Positions 34,570 to 42,418 of a stretch of DNA of 64,000 nucleotides are shown here, piece after piece. The notes under the pieces are model-generated. The model saw only the letters and a list, made by a program, of their open reading frames with translations. It searched no databases and was not told the origin of the DNA. The first letter of the stretch is position 1, and the number at the start of each line of letters is the position of its first letter. Source of the DNA: Amycolatopsis vancoresmycina (lineage in GTDB: Bacteria; Actinomycetota; Actinomycetes; Mycobacteriales; Pseudonocardiaceae). Both the position numbers and the translations under genes were made by a program. Location of the stretch: assembly GCF_000716785.1 (NCBI RefSeq), contig NZ_JNYY01000001.1, positions 248,001-312,000 of the forward strand, in the 5' to 3' direction.

Positions 34570-34599
34570 CTGACACGAAGTGAGACGGTTGGCTATGGT
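34570..34599 (+). promoter_or_regulatory. Promoter for the type VII-like cassette
   Basis: CTGACA (34570-34575) and TATGGT (34594-34599) are separated by 18 bp; the first gene starts at 34640 after a ~34-nt leader with GGGGAAGG. Confidence 0.45.
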
Positions 34600-34639
34600 T
34601 TGCCCCATCACGGTGGGTGAGCTGAGGGGAAGGTGCGGC

Positions 34640-35035
34640 GTGATCATCGGTGAGGCCGGCCAGGCGGCACAGGCGCTGTGGGGAGACGTCTTCAGCAACT
34701 CCGGCCGCGTGTACGGCGGCGGGGGCAAGGGTGGCCAGTTCAAGATGGACCCCGAAGAGCTGTCCGCGGTGATCGGCCAGTGGGAGGACCTGGTCGACAA
34801 GATCGTCGACGACGGGGCGAAGATCCGGCAGATCATCCAGATCGGACAGCTGGCGCCGGGCCAGGACTCCGTCAGCGGAGGTTACGCCTCGACGACCTCG
34901 GACTCGGTCCTGGCCCTGCTCAAGCAAAACGACTCGATGCGCAAGTACGCGCAGGAGTACCTCAAGAAGCTGAAGGAAGCCCAGTCCAAGACCGTGGCGA
35001 CCGATCAAGACCTGTCCGGCACCTTCAAGGCATAG
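34640..35035 (+). CDS. Small helical protein of a type VII secretion-like cassette
   Basis: 131 residues from GTG 34640 (SD GGGGAAGG). A Gly-rich turn (SGRVYGGGGKGG) separates a short N-terminus from two long helices (PEELSAVIGQWEDLVDKIVD; LKQNDSMRKYAQEYLKKLKE). The size and hairpin plan suit a WXG100/PE-like partner, but the W-x-G motif is missing and no export motif is certain. It lies directly before a DUF3558 lipoprotein, a WxG-tail protein and an EspG-like chaperone, so it is probably a secreted partner of the WxG protein. Not assignable to a named family. Confidence 0.72.
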   Translation: MIIGEAGQAAQALWGDVFSNSGRVYGGGGKGGQFKMDPEELSAVIGQWEDLVDKIVDDGAKIRQIIQIGQLAPGQDSVSGGYASTTSDSVLALLKQNDSMRKYAQEYLKKLKEAQSKTVATDQDLSGTFKA

Positions 35036-35046
35036 GCGAACTGAAC

Positions 35047-35688
35047 TTGTTCCGAACCAAACTGGGCGTTCTGGCCGTCCTCGTGGCCGTCTCGGGGGGC
35101 TCGGTAGCCGCGTGCACCACGACGACCGGAGGCACGGCGTCCCCGTCGACGGCGGCCTCGTCGTCGGTGACCGGCGAGCCAACGGCGGATCCGGAAGTTC
35201 CGAAGGTTTCCGCCCCGCTCGACGCGAGCAAGTATGTCTCCGACACCTGTGCCGTCGTGTCGAAGGACGTGCTGACGTCGCTGAAGTTCACCGACCCGGG
35301 CCGGTACCAGGCGAAGGGTGACACGCTGTTCACCAAGGCCGGCCCGTCCTGCCTCTGGAAACTGCAGGGTGAAGGGATCGGTCTGTCGGTCTCGCTCGGC
35401 ACCGGGAGCCGCGACGAGGGGGCTGGTGGCCTGGCGGGGATCTATCGCGGCTACGCCAGCAAGACTTACATCAGGTTCCTGGAACGCGCTCCGGACGTCG
35501 ACGGCTATCCGGCCGTCTACTGGGGACCGCTGGACGAACGGCCGATGGGTTCCTGCGGGATCGGGGTCGGCATCGCCGACGACCTCACCTTCGACGTGTA
35601 CGCGCAGGGCTACCAGGGAGCCGACGACTCCTGCGGGGTGGCCAACCAGGTTGCGTCGAGCGTCATAAAGACACTCAAGGGGGCATGA
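35047..35688 (+). CDS. DUF3558-like lipoprotein
   Basis: 213 residues from a TTG start (35047) that lies 11 bp after the previous stop. Lipoprotein signal with Cys near residue 23 (SVAAC), then a Ser/Thr linker and a folded domain with paired cysteines (SDTCAVVS ... GPSCLWK; GSCGIG ... DSCGVA), the usual DUF3558 layout. DUF3558 lipoproteins occur beside ESX/WXG100 genes in Pseudonocardiales; their role is unknown, perhaps at the outer face of the secretion system. It ends 3 bp before the WxG protein gene. Confidence 0.8.
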   Translation: MFRTKLGVLAVLVAVSGGSVAACTTTTGGTASPSTAASSSVTGEPTADPEVPKVSAPLDASKYVSDTCAVVSKDVLTSLKFTDPGRYQAKGDTLFTKAGPSCLWKLQGEGIGLSVSLGTGSRDEGAGGLAGIYRGYASKTYIRFLERAPDVDGYPAVYWGPLDERPMGSCGIGVGIADDLTFDVYAQGYQGADDSCGVANQVASSVIKTLKGA

Positions 35689-35691
35689 CGA

Positions 35692-37020
35692 GTGGACGGA
35701 AAGCAGATCTACGACAACTTCAGACAGGGTGACACCTCCGGGCTGCAGCAGATGGCGCAGACGGTGCAGGAGCTGTCCGATGCCTATATGGAGCGGGGCG
35801 CGAGCATCAAGGCGCTCCAGGCACGCATGGTGGAGTCGTGGAGCGGTGACGCAGCGGATGCCGCGAACGCCGGCGCAGGGCCGATGGAACGGGCTTTCCA
35901 CGACAGCTCGGCGCCGCTGGACGCGACGTCCGCGTCCGTGAAGACGCAAGCTGCCGTCTTCGAAGACTCCAGCAATACCGTCGTCGAGGTGCCGCCGAAG
36001 CCCGACAAGCCGAATCCGTGGACCACCGGCCTGAAAGCCGCGATCCCGATCGCCGGGCCCTTCATGGCCAAGGACGACATCGACAACTACCAAGAAGGCA
36101 TGGCGCGGTACAACGCCGCGAACGAGACCAACGTCCGCGTCATGGACCAGTACAGCAACAGCACCAGCAGCAACCAGGCGGTGCTCCCCACCGACTACGG
36201 TGTTCTCGAGTCCGACGGTGCCGCCATCTCCGTCGAGACGCCGAACACCCCCGGGCGCGTCGAGCCCACTGACCGCGGCAAGTGGCTGCCCGGACACCCC
36301 GGTGGCGATTCCGGCAGTGACGACCACACCTCGACCACCGGCTTCGACCCGGGGCAGACCGGCGGGCCCGACAAGCCCGGCGGGACCGGAGGTACCGGCG
36401 GCACGGGTGGCACCGGCGGCACAGGAGGGACCGGAGGGACCGGGGGAACGGGCGGGACTGGCGGCACCGGCGACGACACCCACACCACCGGCTCCGGCCG
36501 TCCGACGGTGCCCACCGTCCCGACCCGGCCGGGACAGCCGGCCGACCAGCCCGGGAAGACCCCGCCGAACACCGGGGGCATCGACTTCTACCCCACCAAC
36601 ACCGGGGGCGGGCCGAACTACGGCCAGAACTCCCTCAACCCCAACGACCCGAACGCCGGCCCCGGCGGCCGCGGCCCCAACAGCGGCAACGCCGGTGGGC
36701 GGCTCCTCGACCCCACCGGCCGCGGCGGGACCGGGACCGGCAGCGGCAGCGGTGCTGGCAGCCCCGGCGAACGCGGCCTCGGCGCCGGCCGCGGCTCCGG
36801 CATGGGCAGCCTCGGCAACGCCGCCGCCGCGGAAGCGGCTGCCGCGCGGGCCGCCGCCGGTGGGCGTGGTGGGCAAATGGGGCCCATGGGGCCCGGTGGC
36901 CGTCGCGGTGAGGGCGATGAGGACGAGGAACACCAGCGGCCGGACTTCCTGATCGAGGCGGACCCGGACGCGATCTTCGGCACCGACCAGCGGACCAGCC
37001 CGCCGGTCATCGGCGAATAA
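35692..37020 (+). CDS. PPE/WXG100-like protein with long Gly/Pro-rich tail
   Basis: 442 residues. The N-terminal ~165 residues are helical and carry a W-S-G turn (W50) between two helices, as in WXG100/PPE substrates. After residue ~190 comes a disordered tail, with a run of GGT repeats (about residues 230-260), Pro/Asn-rich stretches, an Ala-rich helix (AAAAEAAAARAAAGG) and a conserved-looking acidic end (DEDEEHQRPDFLIEADPDAIFG). It is probably exported by a type VII system, with the tail reaching the wall or outside. GTG 35692 follows AAGGGGGC. The EspG-like gene is next. Confidence 0.78.
   Translation: MDGKQIYDNFRQGDTSGLQQMAQTVQELSDAYMERGASIKALQARMVESWSGDAADAANAGAGPMERAFHDSSAPLDATSASVKTQAAVFEDSSNTVVEVPPKPDKPNPWTTGLKAAIPIAGPFMAKDDIDNYQEGMARYNAANETNVRVMDQYSNSTSSNQAVLPTDYGVLESDGAAISVETPNTPGRVEPTDRGKWLPGHPGGDSGSDDHTSTTGFDPGQTGGPDKPGGTGGTGGTGGTGGTGGTGGTGGTGGTGGTGDDTHTTGSGRPTVPTVPTRPGQPADQPGKTPPNTGGIDFYPTNTGGGPNYGQNSLNPNDPNAGPGGRGPNSGNAGGRLLDPTGRGGTGTGSGSGAGSPGERGLGAGRGSGMGSLGNAAAAEAAAARAAAGGRGGQMGPMGPGGRRGEGDEDEEHQRPDFLIEADPDAIFGTDQRTSPPVIGE
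36388..36470 (+). repeat. GGT/GGC-type triplet repeat encoding Gly-Gly-Thr
   Basis: About nine GGNGGNACN units encode (Gly-Gly-Thr)n within the tail of the WxG protein. Wobble bases vary between units, so the repeat is kept at protein rather than DNA level. Confidence 0.75.
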
Positions 37021-37049
37021 GGCGAAGAAGGCGAAGAAGGCGAAGAGGC
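37019..37049 (+). repeat. 9-bp tandem repeat GGCGAAGAA x3
   Basis: GGCGAAGAA, GGCGAAGAA and GGCGAAGAG follow the stop of the WxG protein gene and run up to the EspG-like start. The purine-rich array may provide the SD for the next gene. Confidence 0.7.
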
Positions 37050-37051
37050 AG

Positions 37052-37801
37052 GTGGACGTGGCAACAGGCCGGGTGGACGTTCCGGTCGAGGCGCTGGCCG
37101 CGCTGGCCGACCGCGAACAGGTCGGCCAGCTGCACCCCACCCTGCGTCCGGAGCCCCTGTGGCTTTCGGACGTCGAGCGGGAGGAGGCCGACAAGCGGAT
37201 CGACGCGGCCCTCGCCGAGGCCGGGCTGGTCGACGTTCGCGGGCGGGTCACCGTCGACTTCCTCGACTGGCTTCCGCTGCTGGTCAGCCCCGCCCGGGAG
37301 TACTACGGCTGGGTCGGCTCCGAAGGCCGGACCTACGGTGTGCTCGCCGCCGCGAAGGGGCTGCAGGCCGTCCTGGCCGTGTCCGACGGGAGCCGCGTTG
37401 GGGTGCAGGAAATCGATCGGAACCGGCTCGCCGAGACGCTCGTCGAGCAGCTGCCGCCGGTCGGGCCGGGCGGCGGGCACCCGCGCACCGTCCGGGTCGC
37501 CGATCTGACCGAGGCGGCCCGTCGCGGGCAGGCCGCCTATCCGCTCGATCCCGCCATCGCCGACGTCGTCAGCCTCGTGCAACGCCCGGTGTCGGGCAGC
37601 GGCGAGCTCTACGCCGGCCGCCGCGACGACGTCGGGCGGCACACCTGCCTGCAGCAGCCGCTGCACTACGCCGACACCGACTGGGGGCGCTACCTCAGCT
37701 ACACCTCCGGCTCGGGGGACGACGCCGTCATCCACATCGGCCCGGCCGGGCCGCGGGAGCTGGCCGGCACCCTGGCCGAACTGGCCGGCACCCTGGGCTG
37801 A
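37052..37801 (+). CDS. EspG-like type VII secretion chaperone
   Basis: 249 residues matching the ESX secretion-associated EspG family in length and layout: a beta-rich N-terminus (VDVPVEALAALADREQVGQL, HPTLRP), a central domain (LLVSPAREYYGWVGSEGRTY) and the RRDDVGRHTCLQQPLHYADT segment, then GRYLSYTSGSGDDAVIHIGP. EspG binds the tip of PE-PPE pairs and guides them to the ESX ATPase. The two upstream helical proteins would be its clients. GTG 37052 is used; the second GTG (37058) is possible. No EccB/C/D/E or MycP gene is in the window. Confidence 0.82.
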   Translation: MDVATGRVDVPVEALAALADREQVGQLHPTLRPEPLWLSDVEREEADKRIDAALAEAGLVDVRGRVTVDFLDWLPLLVSPAREYYGWVGSEGRTYGVLAAAKGLQAVLAVSDGSRVGVQEIDRNRLAETLVEQLPPVGPGGGHPRTVRVADLTEAARRGQAAYPLDPAIADVVSLVQRPVSGSGELYAGRRDDVGRHTCLQQPLHYADTDWGRYLSYTSGSGDDAVIHIGPAGPRELAGTLAELAGTLG

Positions 37802-37860
37802 ACCGGCGGCCCGCCGGTAACCTGACAGCGCTGTTGCATTCCGGGTGGAAGGACGCGCTG

Positions 37861-38808
37861 ATGCTGTACCCCGAGATCGAACCGTACGCACACGGCATGC
37901 TCGACGTCGGCGACGGGCACGAGATCTACTGGGAGACCTGCGGCAACCCCGGCGGCAAGCCCGCGCTCGTCGTGCACGGCGGCCCCGGCTCGGGCTGCTC
38001 GGCGAACGTCCGCCGGTTCTTCGACCCGGCGCGCTACCGGATCGTCCTGGCCGACCAGCGCGGCTGCGGCCGCAGCACCCCGTACGCCGGCGCCCCGGTC
38101 GCCGACCTGTCCGCCAACACCACCGACCACCTGGTGGCCGACTTCGAACGGCTCCGCACCCACCTCGGCATCGAAAAGTGGCTGCTGTTCGGCGGTTCCT
38201 GGGGCTCGGTGCTCAGCCTGACCTACGCCCTGCGCCACACCGGCCGCGTCAGCGAGATCGTCCTCATGGGCCTGGCGACCGACCGGTACGTCGAGATCGA
38301 GATGCTGATCCGCGGCCTCGGCGCGTACTTCCCGGACGGCTTCGCCCGATTCCGCGACGGCGTACCGGAAAGCGAGCGCGACGGCGACCTCTCCGCGGCC
38401 TACCACCGCCTCCTGATGGACCCGGACCCCGCCGTCCACCACCGGGCGGCCGACGGCTGGTGCGCCTGGGAAGACGCGATGCTCCCGGGCGTGCCGCCGT
38501 CCGACGTCTTCGAGGAGCCGGCCTACCGGCTCTGCTTCGCCCGGCTCGTCACGCACTACTTCAGCAACCGCGCGTTCCTGCCCGACGGCGAGATCCTCCG
38601 TGAGGCGGGCAAGCTCGCCGGCATCCCCGCCGTGCTGGCGCAGGGCGTGCTCGACACCAGCAACCTCGTCGGCACGCCCTGGCTGCTGCACCACGCCTGG
38701 CCGGGCAGCGAACTGGTGATGCTGGACGACGTCGGGCACACGGTGTCGGCCGCGTCGATGCAGGACGTCCTGATCGGCGCGACCGACCGTTTCGCGCTCA
38801 GGGGATGA
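37861..38808 (+). CDS. pip: Proline iminopeptidase
   Basis: 315 residues, the usual length for the prolyl aminopeptidase family (S33). Motifs are HGGPGSGCS (oxyanion), ADQRGCGRSTPY, the nucleophile elbow GGSWGSVLSL and the late DVGHTVS for the catalytic His. It removes N-terminal proline from peptides in the cytoplasm. The ATG at 37861 has GTGGAAGGAC upstream. The 3' end overlaps the convergent dehydrogenase gene by 11 bp. It is probably a separate unit from the EspG-like gene 59 bp before it. Confidence 0.93.
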   Translation: MLYPEIEPYAHGMLDVGDGHEIYWETCGNPGGKPALVVHGGPGSGCSANVRRFFDPARYRIVLADQRGCGRSTPYAGAPVADLSANTTDHLVADFERLRTHLGIEKWLLFGGSWGSVLSLTYALRHTGRVSEIVLMGLATDRYVEIEMLIRGLGAYFPDGFARFRDGVPESERDGDLSAAYHRLLMDPDPAVHHRAADGWCAWEDAMLPGVPPSDVFEEPAYRLCFARLVTHYFSNRAFLPDGEILREAGKLAGIPAVLAQGVLDTSNLVGTPWLLHHAWPGSELVMLDDVGHTVSAASMQDVLIGATDRFALRG

Positions 38809-39991
38809 GCAGGCCCGGCTCGCCTTCCGGGGCGAGCGCGGCTTCGGCGCGCCGGGCCCGGCTGGTCTCGGCCAGCCGCAGCCCGGTCACGCGCAGGGGG
38901 AGCCGGTCCATGTTCCACTCCGCCAGCAGCAGCGCCACCTTCGCCTGCATCTCCGTGCGCAGCCGCAGGAACGAGTCGGCCGGGTCCGCGCCGACCTCGC
39001 CGAGCAGCAGCCACCACGCCCAGGCCGCCGCGCCCGCGTTGGCGACGAAGTCGGGCACGACCGCGACCCCGCGGGCCGACAGCGCCGACTCCGCTTCCGG
39101 CGTCGTCGCCGCGTTCGCCGCTTCGACGACGACCTTGGCCTTGACCGCGCTCTCGTTGTCCGGCCGCAGCGCGTAGGAGATCGCCGCCGGCACGAAGATG
39201 TCCGCGTCGATCCCGACGATCGTTTCGCGCGGCAGCGAACGGACCCCGGCGGGCAGCCGGGAGCGGTCGACCTCGCCGAAGCGGTCGCGCAGGTCCAGCA
39301 GCGCCGGGACGTCGAGGCCGGCGGGGTCGTACAGCGTGCCCGCCGCGTCGGCCACCGCGACCACCTTCATCCCGGCTTCGTGCAGGTACCAGGCCGCGCC
39401 GCCGCCCATGGTGCCGATGCCTTGGATCGCCACGGTCGTCCCGCGCACGTCCCAGTCCCAGGCCGCCGCGACACCCAGGCACGCCTGGGCCACGCCGTAG
39501 CCGCCGACGACGTCGCCGAGCAGCAGCCCGCCGGGCACCGGCGCGTTGAGGCCCGCCTGCACCCGGCGCAGGGTGCGCGCCGGGTCGGCCGAACGGCGGA
39601 TCGCCGCGTGGTACGACTGCTCCAACCCGAGCTCGGCGAACACCGAGTCGATCAGGTGCTGCGGCACGCCGAGGTCCTCGGCGGTCACCCAATGGGCGTC
39701 CAGCCACGGCCGCAGGAACGCGCAGAACCGCTTGAGCACGTCGAACGCGCGCGGGTCCTTGGGGTCGAAGTCGAGGCCGCCCTTGGCCCCGCCGACCGGC
39801 AGGTTGAACGTCGCGGTCTTGTTGGCCATGCCCCGCGCGAGGTCCTCGACCTCGGTCATCGTGCAGCCGGCCCGCATCCGGGTGCCGCCGGTGGCGACGC
39901 CGGAGACCAGGCTGTGCACGACCAGGTAGCCGTGCGCGCCGGTGACGGGATCGGTCCACGTGAGCCGCATCAGCGGTTCGGCCGGGGTCAT
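38798..39991 (-). CDS. Glu/Leu/Phe/Val-type NAD(P)-dependent amino-acid dehydrogenase
   Basis: 397 residues. The catalytic-lysine block LPVGGAKGGLDFDPKD, the GGTRMRAG segment, and the Rossmann fold VAIQGIGTMGGGAAWYL place it in the ELFV dehydrogenases; VEAANAATTPEA and VVPDFVANAG follow. It deaminates a branched-chain or acidic amino acid to the 2-oxo acid. Which amino acid is not clear, but the length is nearer glutamate/valine types than short leucine forms. ATG 39991 with GGAGG upstream; GTG 40003 is an alternative. A divergent LysR regulator (40112) probably controls it. Confidence 0.87.
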   Translation of the reverse strand: MTPAEPLMRLTWTDPVTGAHGYLVVHSLVSGVATGGTRMRAGCTMTEVEDLARGMANKTATFNLPVGGAKGGLDFDPKDPRAFDVLKRFCAFLRPWLDAHWVTAEDLGVPQHLIDSVFAELGLEQSYHAAIRRSADPARTLRRVQAGLNAPVPGGLLLGDVVGGYGVAQACLGVAAAWDWDVRGTTVAIQGIGTMGGGAAWYLHEAGMKVVAVADAAGTLYDPAGLDVPALLDLRDRFGEVDRSRLPAGVRSLPRETIVGIDADIFVPAAISYALRPDNESAVKAKVVVEAANAATTPEAESALSARGVAVVPDFVANAGAAAWAWWLLLGEVGADPADSFLRLRTEMQAKVALLLAEWNMDRLPLRVTGLRLAETSRARRAEAALAPEGEPGLLIP

Positions 39992-40073
39992 CGGGCCACT
40001 CACCTCCAGGGAAGTCCGGGGGCGGCCGAGTGACCGCCACCACGAGCGTGCGCCCGGGGTGGCCCGCCCGTCC

Positions 40074-40102
40074 ATTTAACGCTGCTGCACGATCTCGTTT
40101 AA
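40074..40102. promoter_or_regulatory. LysR-type operator between dehydrogenase and LysR gene
   Basis: TTTAACG ... CGTTTAA arms, about 15 bp apart, lie in an A/T-rich patch between the divergent genes, 10-40 bp upstream of the LysR ATG. LysR regulators typically bind such sites and control both genes. Confidence 0.45.
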
Positions 40103-40111
40103 GTTTTGTGT

Positions 40112-41038
40112 ATGGAGCTTTCGTTGCACCGCTTGCGGATGCTGCGCGAGCTGCACCGCCGGGGCACCGTGACGGCGGCGGCCGCGGCACTGCACTACAC
40201 CGCTTCGGCGGTGTCGCAGCAGCTTGCGCAGCTCGAACGGGACGTGGGCGCGAAGCTGTTCGAACGGCTCGGCCGGCGCGTCCAGCTGACCGAGCTCGGC
40301 ACCCTGCTCACCGAGCACGCCGAAGAGATCCTCGGCTCGGTCGAGCGGGCGACGCTCGCCCTGGAGGAGGCCCAGGAGGCGCGGACGGTCCGGCTGACCG
40401 CCGGGGTGTGGGCGTCGGTCGCTTCGGGGCTGCTGCCCACCGCGCTGACCACGCTCGCCGGGGCGCACCCCGGCATCGAGGTCCGCACCCGCGAACTGGC
40501 GCCGGAGGACACCGCCGAGGCGGTCCGTGACGGGAGCCTCGACCTGTCGTTCGTGATCGACTACTCCGACGCGCCGATGCCGTGGGACGCCGGGCTGGAG
40601 CGGGCGGTCGTGGCCGTCGAACGGCTGCACGCGGCGGTGCCGCGGGGTGCGGTGCCCGCCGGGTCGGCGTCGCTGGACGACCTCGCCGAGCACCCGTGGA
40701 TCCTGGCCGGCGCCAAGTCCCACTTCGGCCGGGCGATGCGCACGGCCTGCCAGCGCCACGGCTTCACCCCGAAGATCAACCACGAGGTCGAGGAGCAGTC
40801 GACGGCGATGGCGATGGTGGGCGCCGGGCTGGGCATCACCCTCGTGTCGGACCTGGGCCTTCGCCTGCTGCGGCCGCCGGGGATCGACGTCGTCACCCTC
40901 ACGACACCGCTGCTGCGGACGGTCTCGATCGCCTACCGGCGCACCGCGTTCCGGCGGCCGGCGCTGCACCTCGTCATCGACGCCGTGCGGGCTTCGGCGG
41001 CCGAGCTCGGCCTCGGTACGGAATCCGCTTTGCCCTGA
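40112..41038 (+). CDS. LysR-family transcriptional regulator
   Basis: 308 residues, standard LysR length. HTH at residues 4-60 (MLRELHRRGTVTAAAAALHY, ASAVSQQLAQLERDVGAKLF), linker helix, then a substrate-binding domain (ASLDDLAEHPWILAGAKSHF; AMAMVGAGLGITLVSDLG). ATG 40112 has no SD and may be leaderless. Divergent from the amino-acid dehydrogenase, which is its likely target, with an amino acid or 2-oxo acid as likely inducer. Confidence 0.9.
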   Translation: MELSLHRLRMLRELHRRGTVTAAAAALHYTASAVSQQLAQLERDVGAKLFERLGRRVQLTELGTLLTEHAEEILGSVERATLALEEAQEARTVRLTAGVWASVASGLLPTALTTLAGAHPGIEVRTRELAPEDTAEAVRDGSLDLSFVIDYSDAPMPWDAGLERAVVAVERLHAAVPRGAVPAGSASLDDLAEHPWILAGAKSHFGRAMRTACQRHGFTPKINHEVEEQSTAMAMVGAGLGITLVSDLGLRLLRPPGIDVVTLTTPLLRTVSIAYRRTAFRRPALHLVIDAVRASAAELGLGTESALP

Positions 41039-41158
41039 TCAGCGAGTTCTTACGGAGTGGTGAATGCCTCCCGCTGCGCAAGATCCGGCCTGAATTTGTC
41101 GTACCCCGCGTGTAGCGTCCGAAGTCAAGAAGTTCCACCACACGGAACAGGAACGGAC

Positions 41159-42418
41159 ATGCAAACGGTGCACGATTTTCCCGAAAAGTCGGGTAGTGCG
41201 TCGAACCGCACCGCGCGGGTCCTGGCGGACCGCGCGGCCGGCGAGGCGTATGTCGCATCGGTGTGCTTCAAACACGGGCCACCCCGCCTGACCGGCGTGG
41301 AGCTGGAGTTCACCGTGCACCACGCCGACGACCCGGCCAGACCCCTCGATCCCGACGTCCTCGCCGCGGCGCTGGGTCCGCACACCCCGCGGACGCTCCG
41401 CCCCGGCAGCCCCGCCTCGCCGCTCCCGGCCGGCTCTCCCGTGAGCCTCGAACCCGGGTGCCAGGTCGAGATTTCCGCTCTTCCCCAGGCCTCCCTGCGT
41501 GAGCTCGACGCAGTCGTCACGGCCGACCTCCACCACCTGCGCGACCGCCTCGCCCGGCACGGCTTCGAACTGGGCGAAACGGGCATCGACGCCCATCGGG
41601 CGCCCCGCCGGATCCTGCACACCCCGCGGTACGCGGCCATGGAACGCCGGTTCGCGCCGATCGGGCCCGGCGGCCTCACGATGATGTGCAGCACCGCGGG
41701 CCTGCAGATCTGCCTCGACGCGGGAGAGCCCGAGCACTACGCGGCCCGCTGGGCGGCCGCCCACGCGATGGGCCCGCCGTTGCTCGCCCTCTTCGCCACC
41801 TCCCGCGTCCACGCCGGACGGGACACGGGACACGCCTCGGCCCGCTGGCTGGCGGTGCACGACACGGAAGCGGTGCGCACGCGCACGGCCACCGTGGCGG
41901 GCGATCCGGCCGCGGAGTGGGCCGGGCGCCTGATGGACGTCCCCTTGATGGTGCTGCCCCGCGGCGATCGGCCGTGGGACGCGCCGGAGGGGCTGACGTT
42001 CGCCGACTGGATCGACGGCCGGGGCGCGGCCGCGCTGCTGCCCAAGCCGACGGAGGCGGACCTCGACTACCACCTGACCACGATGTTCACCCCGGTCCGG
42101 CCGCAGGGGTACCTGGAGATCAGGTACCTCGACGCGCAACCGCCGGACGAGTGGCTGGCGCCGGTCGCGCTCGTGTCGGCCCTGCTGGCCCGGCCGTCCA
42201 CAGTGGACAAGGTGCGTGAGCTCTGCGCCCCGGTCGCGGACCGGTGGACCGCGGCGGCGCGCCGCGGCCTGGCCGACCCGGAGCTGGCGGCCGCGGCGGC
42301 GGCACTGGCCGACCTCGGGTGCGCCGAGCTGGGCGTGACCGGGCTGGCCGAGGAGTCGATCACCGAGATCAGCGAGAGCGTGCAGGGGCGCGCGTACCGA
42401 TCGAGGAGCGAAGCATGA
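41159..42418 (+). CDS. egtA: Glutamate-cysteine ligase EgtA (ergothioneine pathway)
   Basis: 419 residues of the GCS2-type ligase family: GVELEFTVHHAD, EPGCQVEISALPQASL, MMCSTAGLQICLDAG and GYLEIRYLDAQP are characteristic. It joins glutamate and cysteine to gamma-glutamylcysteine, the sulfur donor for EgtB. ATG 41159 is taken because the longer frame from 41057 begins in a non-conserved Arg/Ser region. It opens a tightly packed operon egtABCD; its TGA overlaps the egtB ATG (ATGA). Confidence 0.93.
   Translation: MQTVHDFPEKSGSASNRTARVLADRAAGEAYVASVCFKHGPPRLTGVELEFTVHHADDPARPLDPDVLAAALGPHTPRTLRPGSPASPLPAGSPVSLEPGCQVEISALPQASLRELDAVVTADLHHLRDRLARHGFELGETGIDAHRAPRRILHTPRYAAMERRFAPIGPGGLTMMCSTAGLQICLDAGEPEHYAARWAAAHAMGPPLLALFATSRVHAGRDTGHASARWLAVHDTEAVRTRTATVAGDPAAEWAGRLMDVPLMVLPRGDRPWDAPEGLTFADWIDGRGAAALLPKPTEADLDYHLTTMFTPVRPQGYLEIRYLDAQPPDEWLAPVALVSALLARPSTVDKVRELCAPVADRWTAAARRGLADPELAAAAAALADLGCAELGVTGLAEESITEISESVQGRAYRSRSEA
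42196..42208. repeat. GTCCACAGTGGAC palindrome (in egtA)
   Basis: Exact palindrome; codons TCC-ACA-GTG-GAC use the rare Thr codon ACA. Confidence 0.6.

Noticed and set aside
36388..36470. Regular repeat that could be taken for a CRISPR or satellite
   Set aside because: The units are codon-phased Gly-Gly-Thr with wobble variation in one continuous reading frame. No spacers or leader.
41096..41118. Possible egtA promoter TTGTCG / TAGCGT
   Set aside because: The spacing is only 11 bp, too short for a sigma-A promoter.
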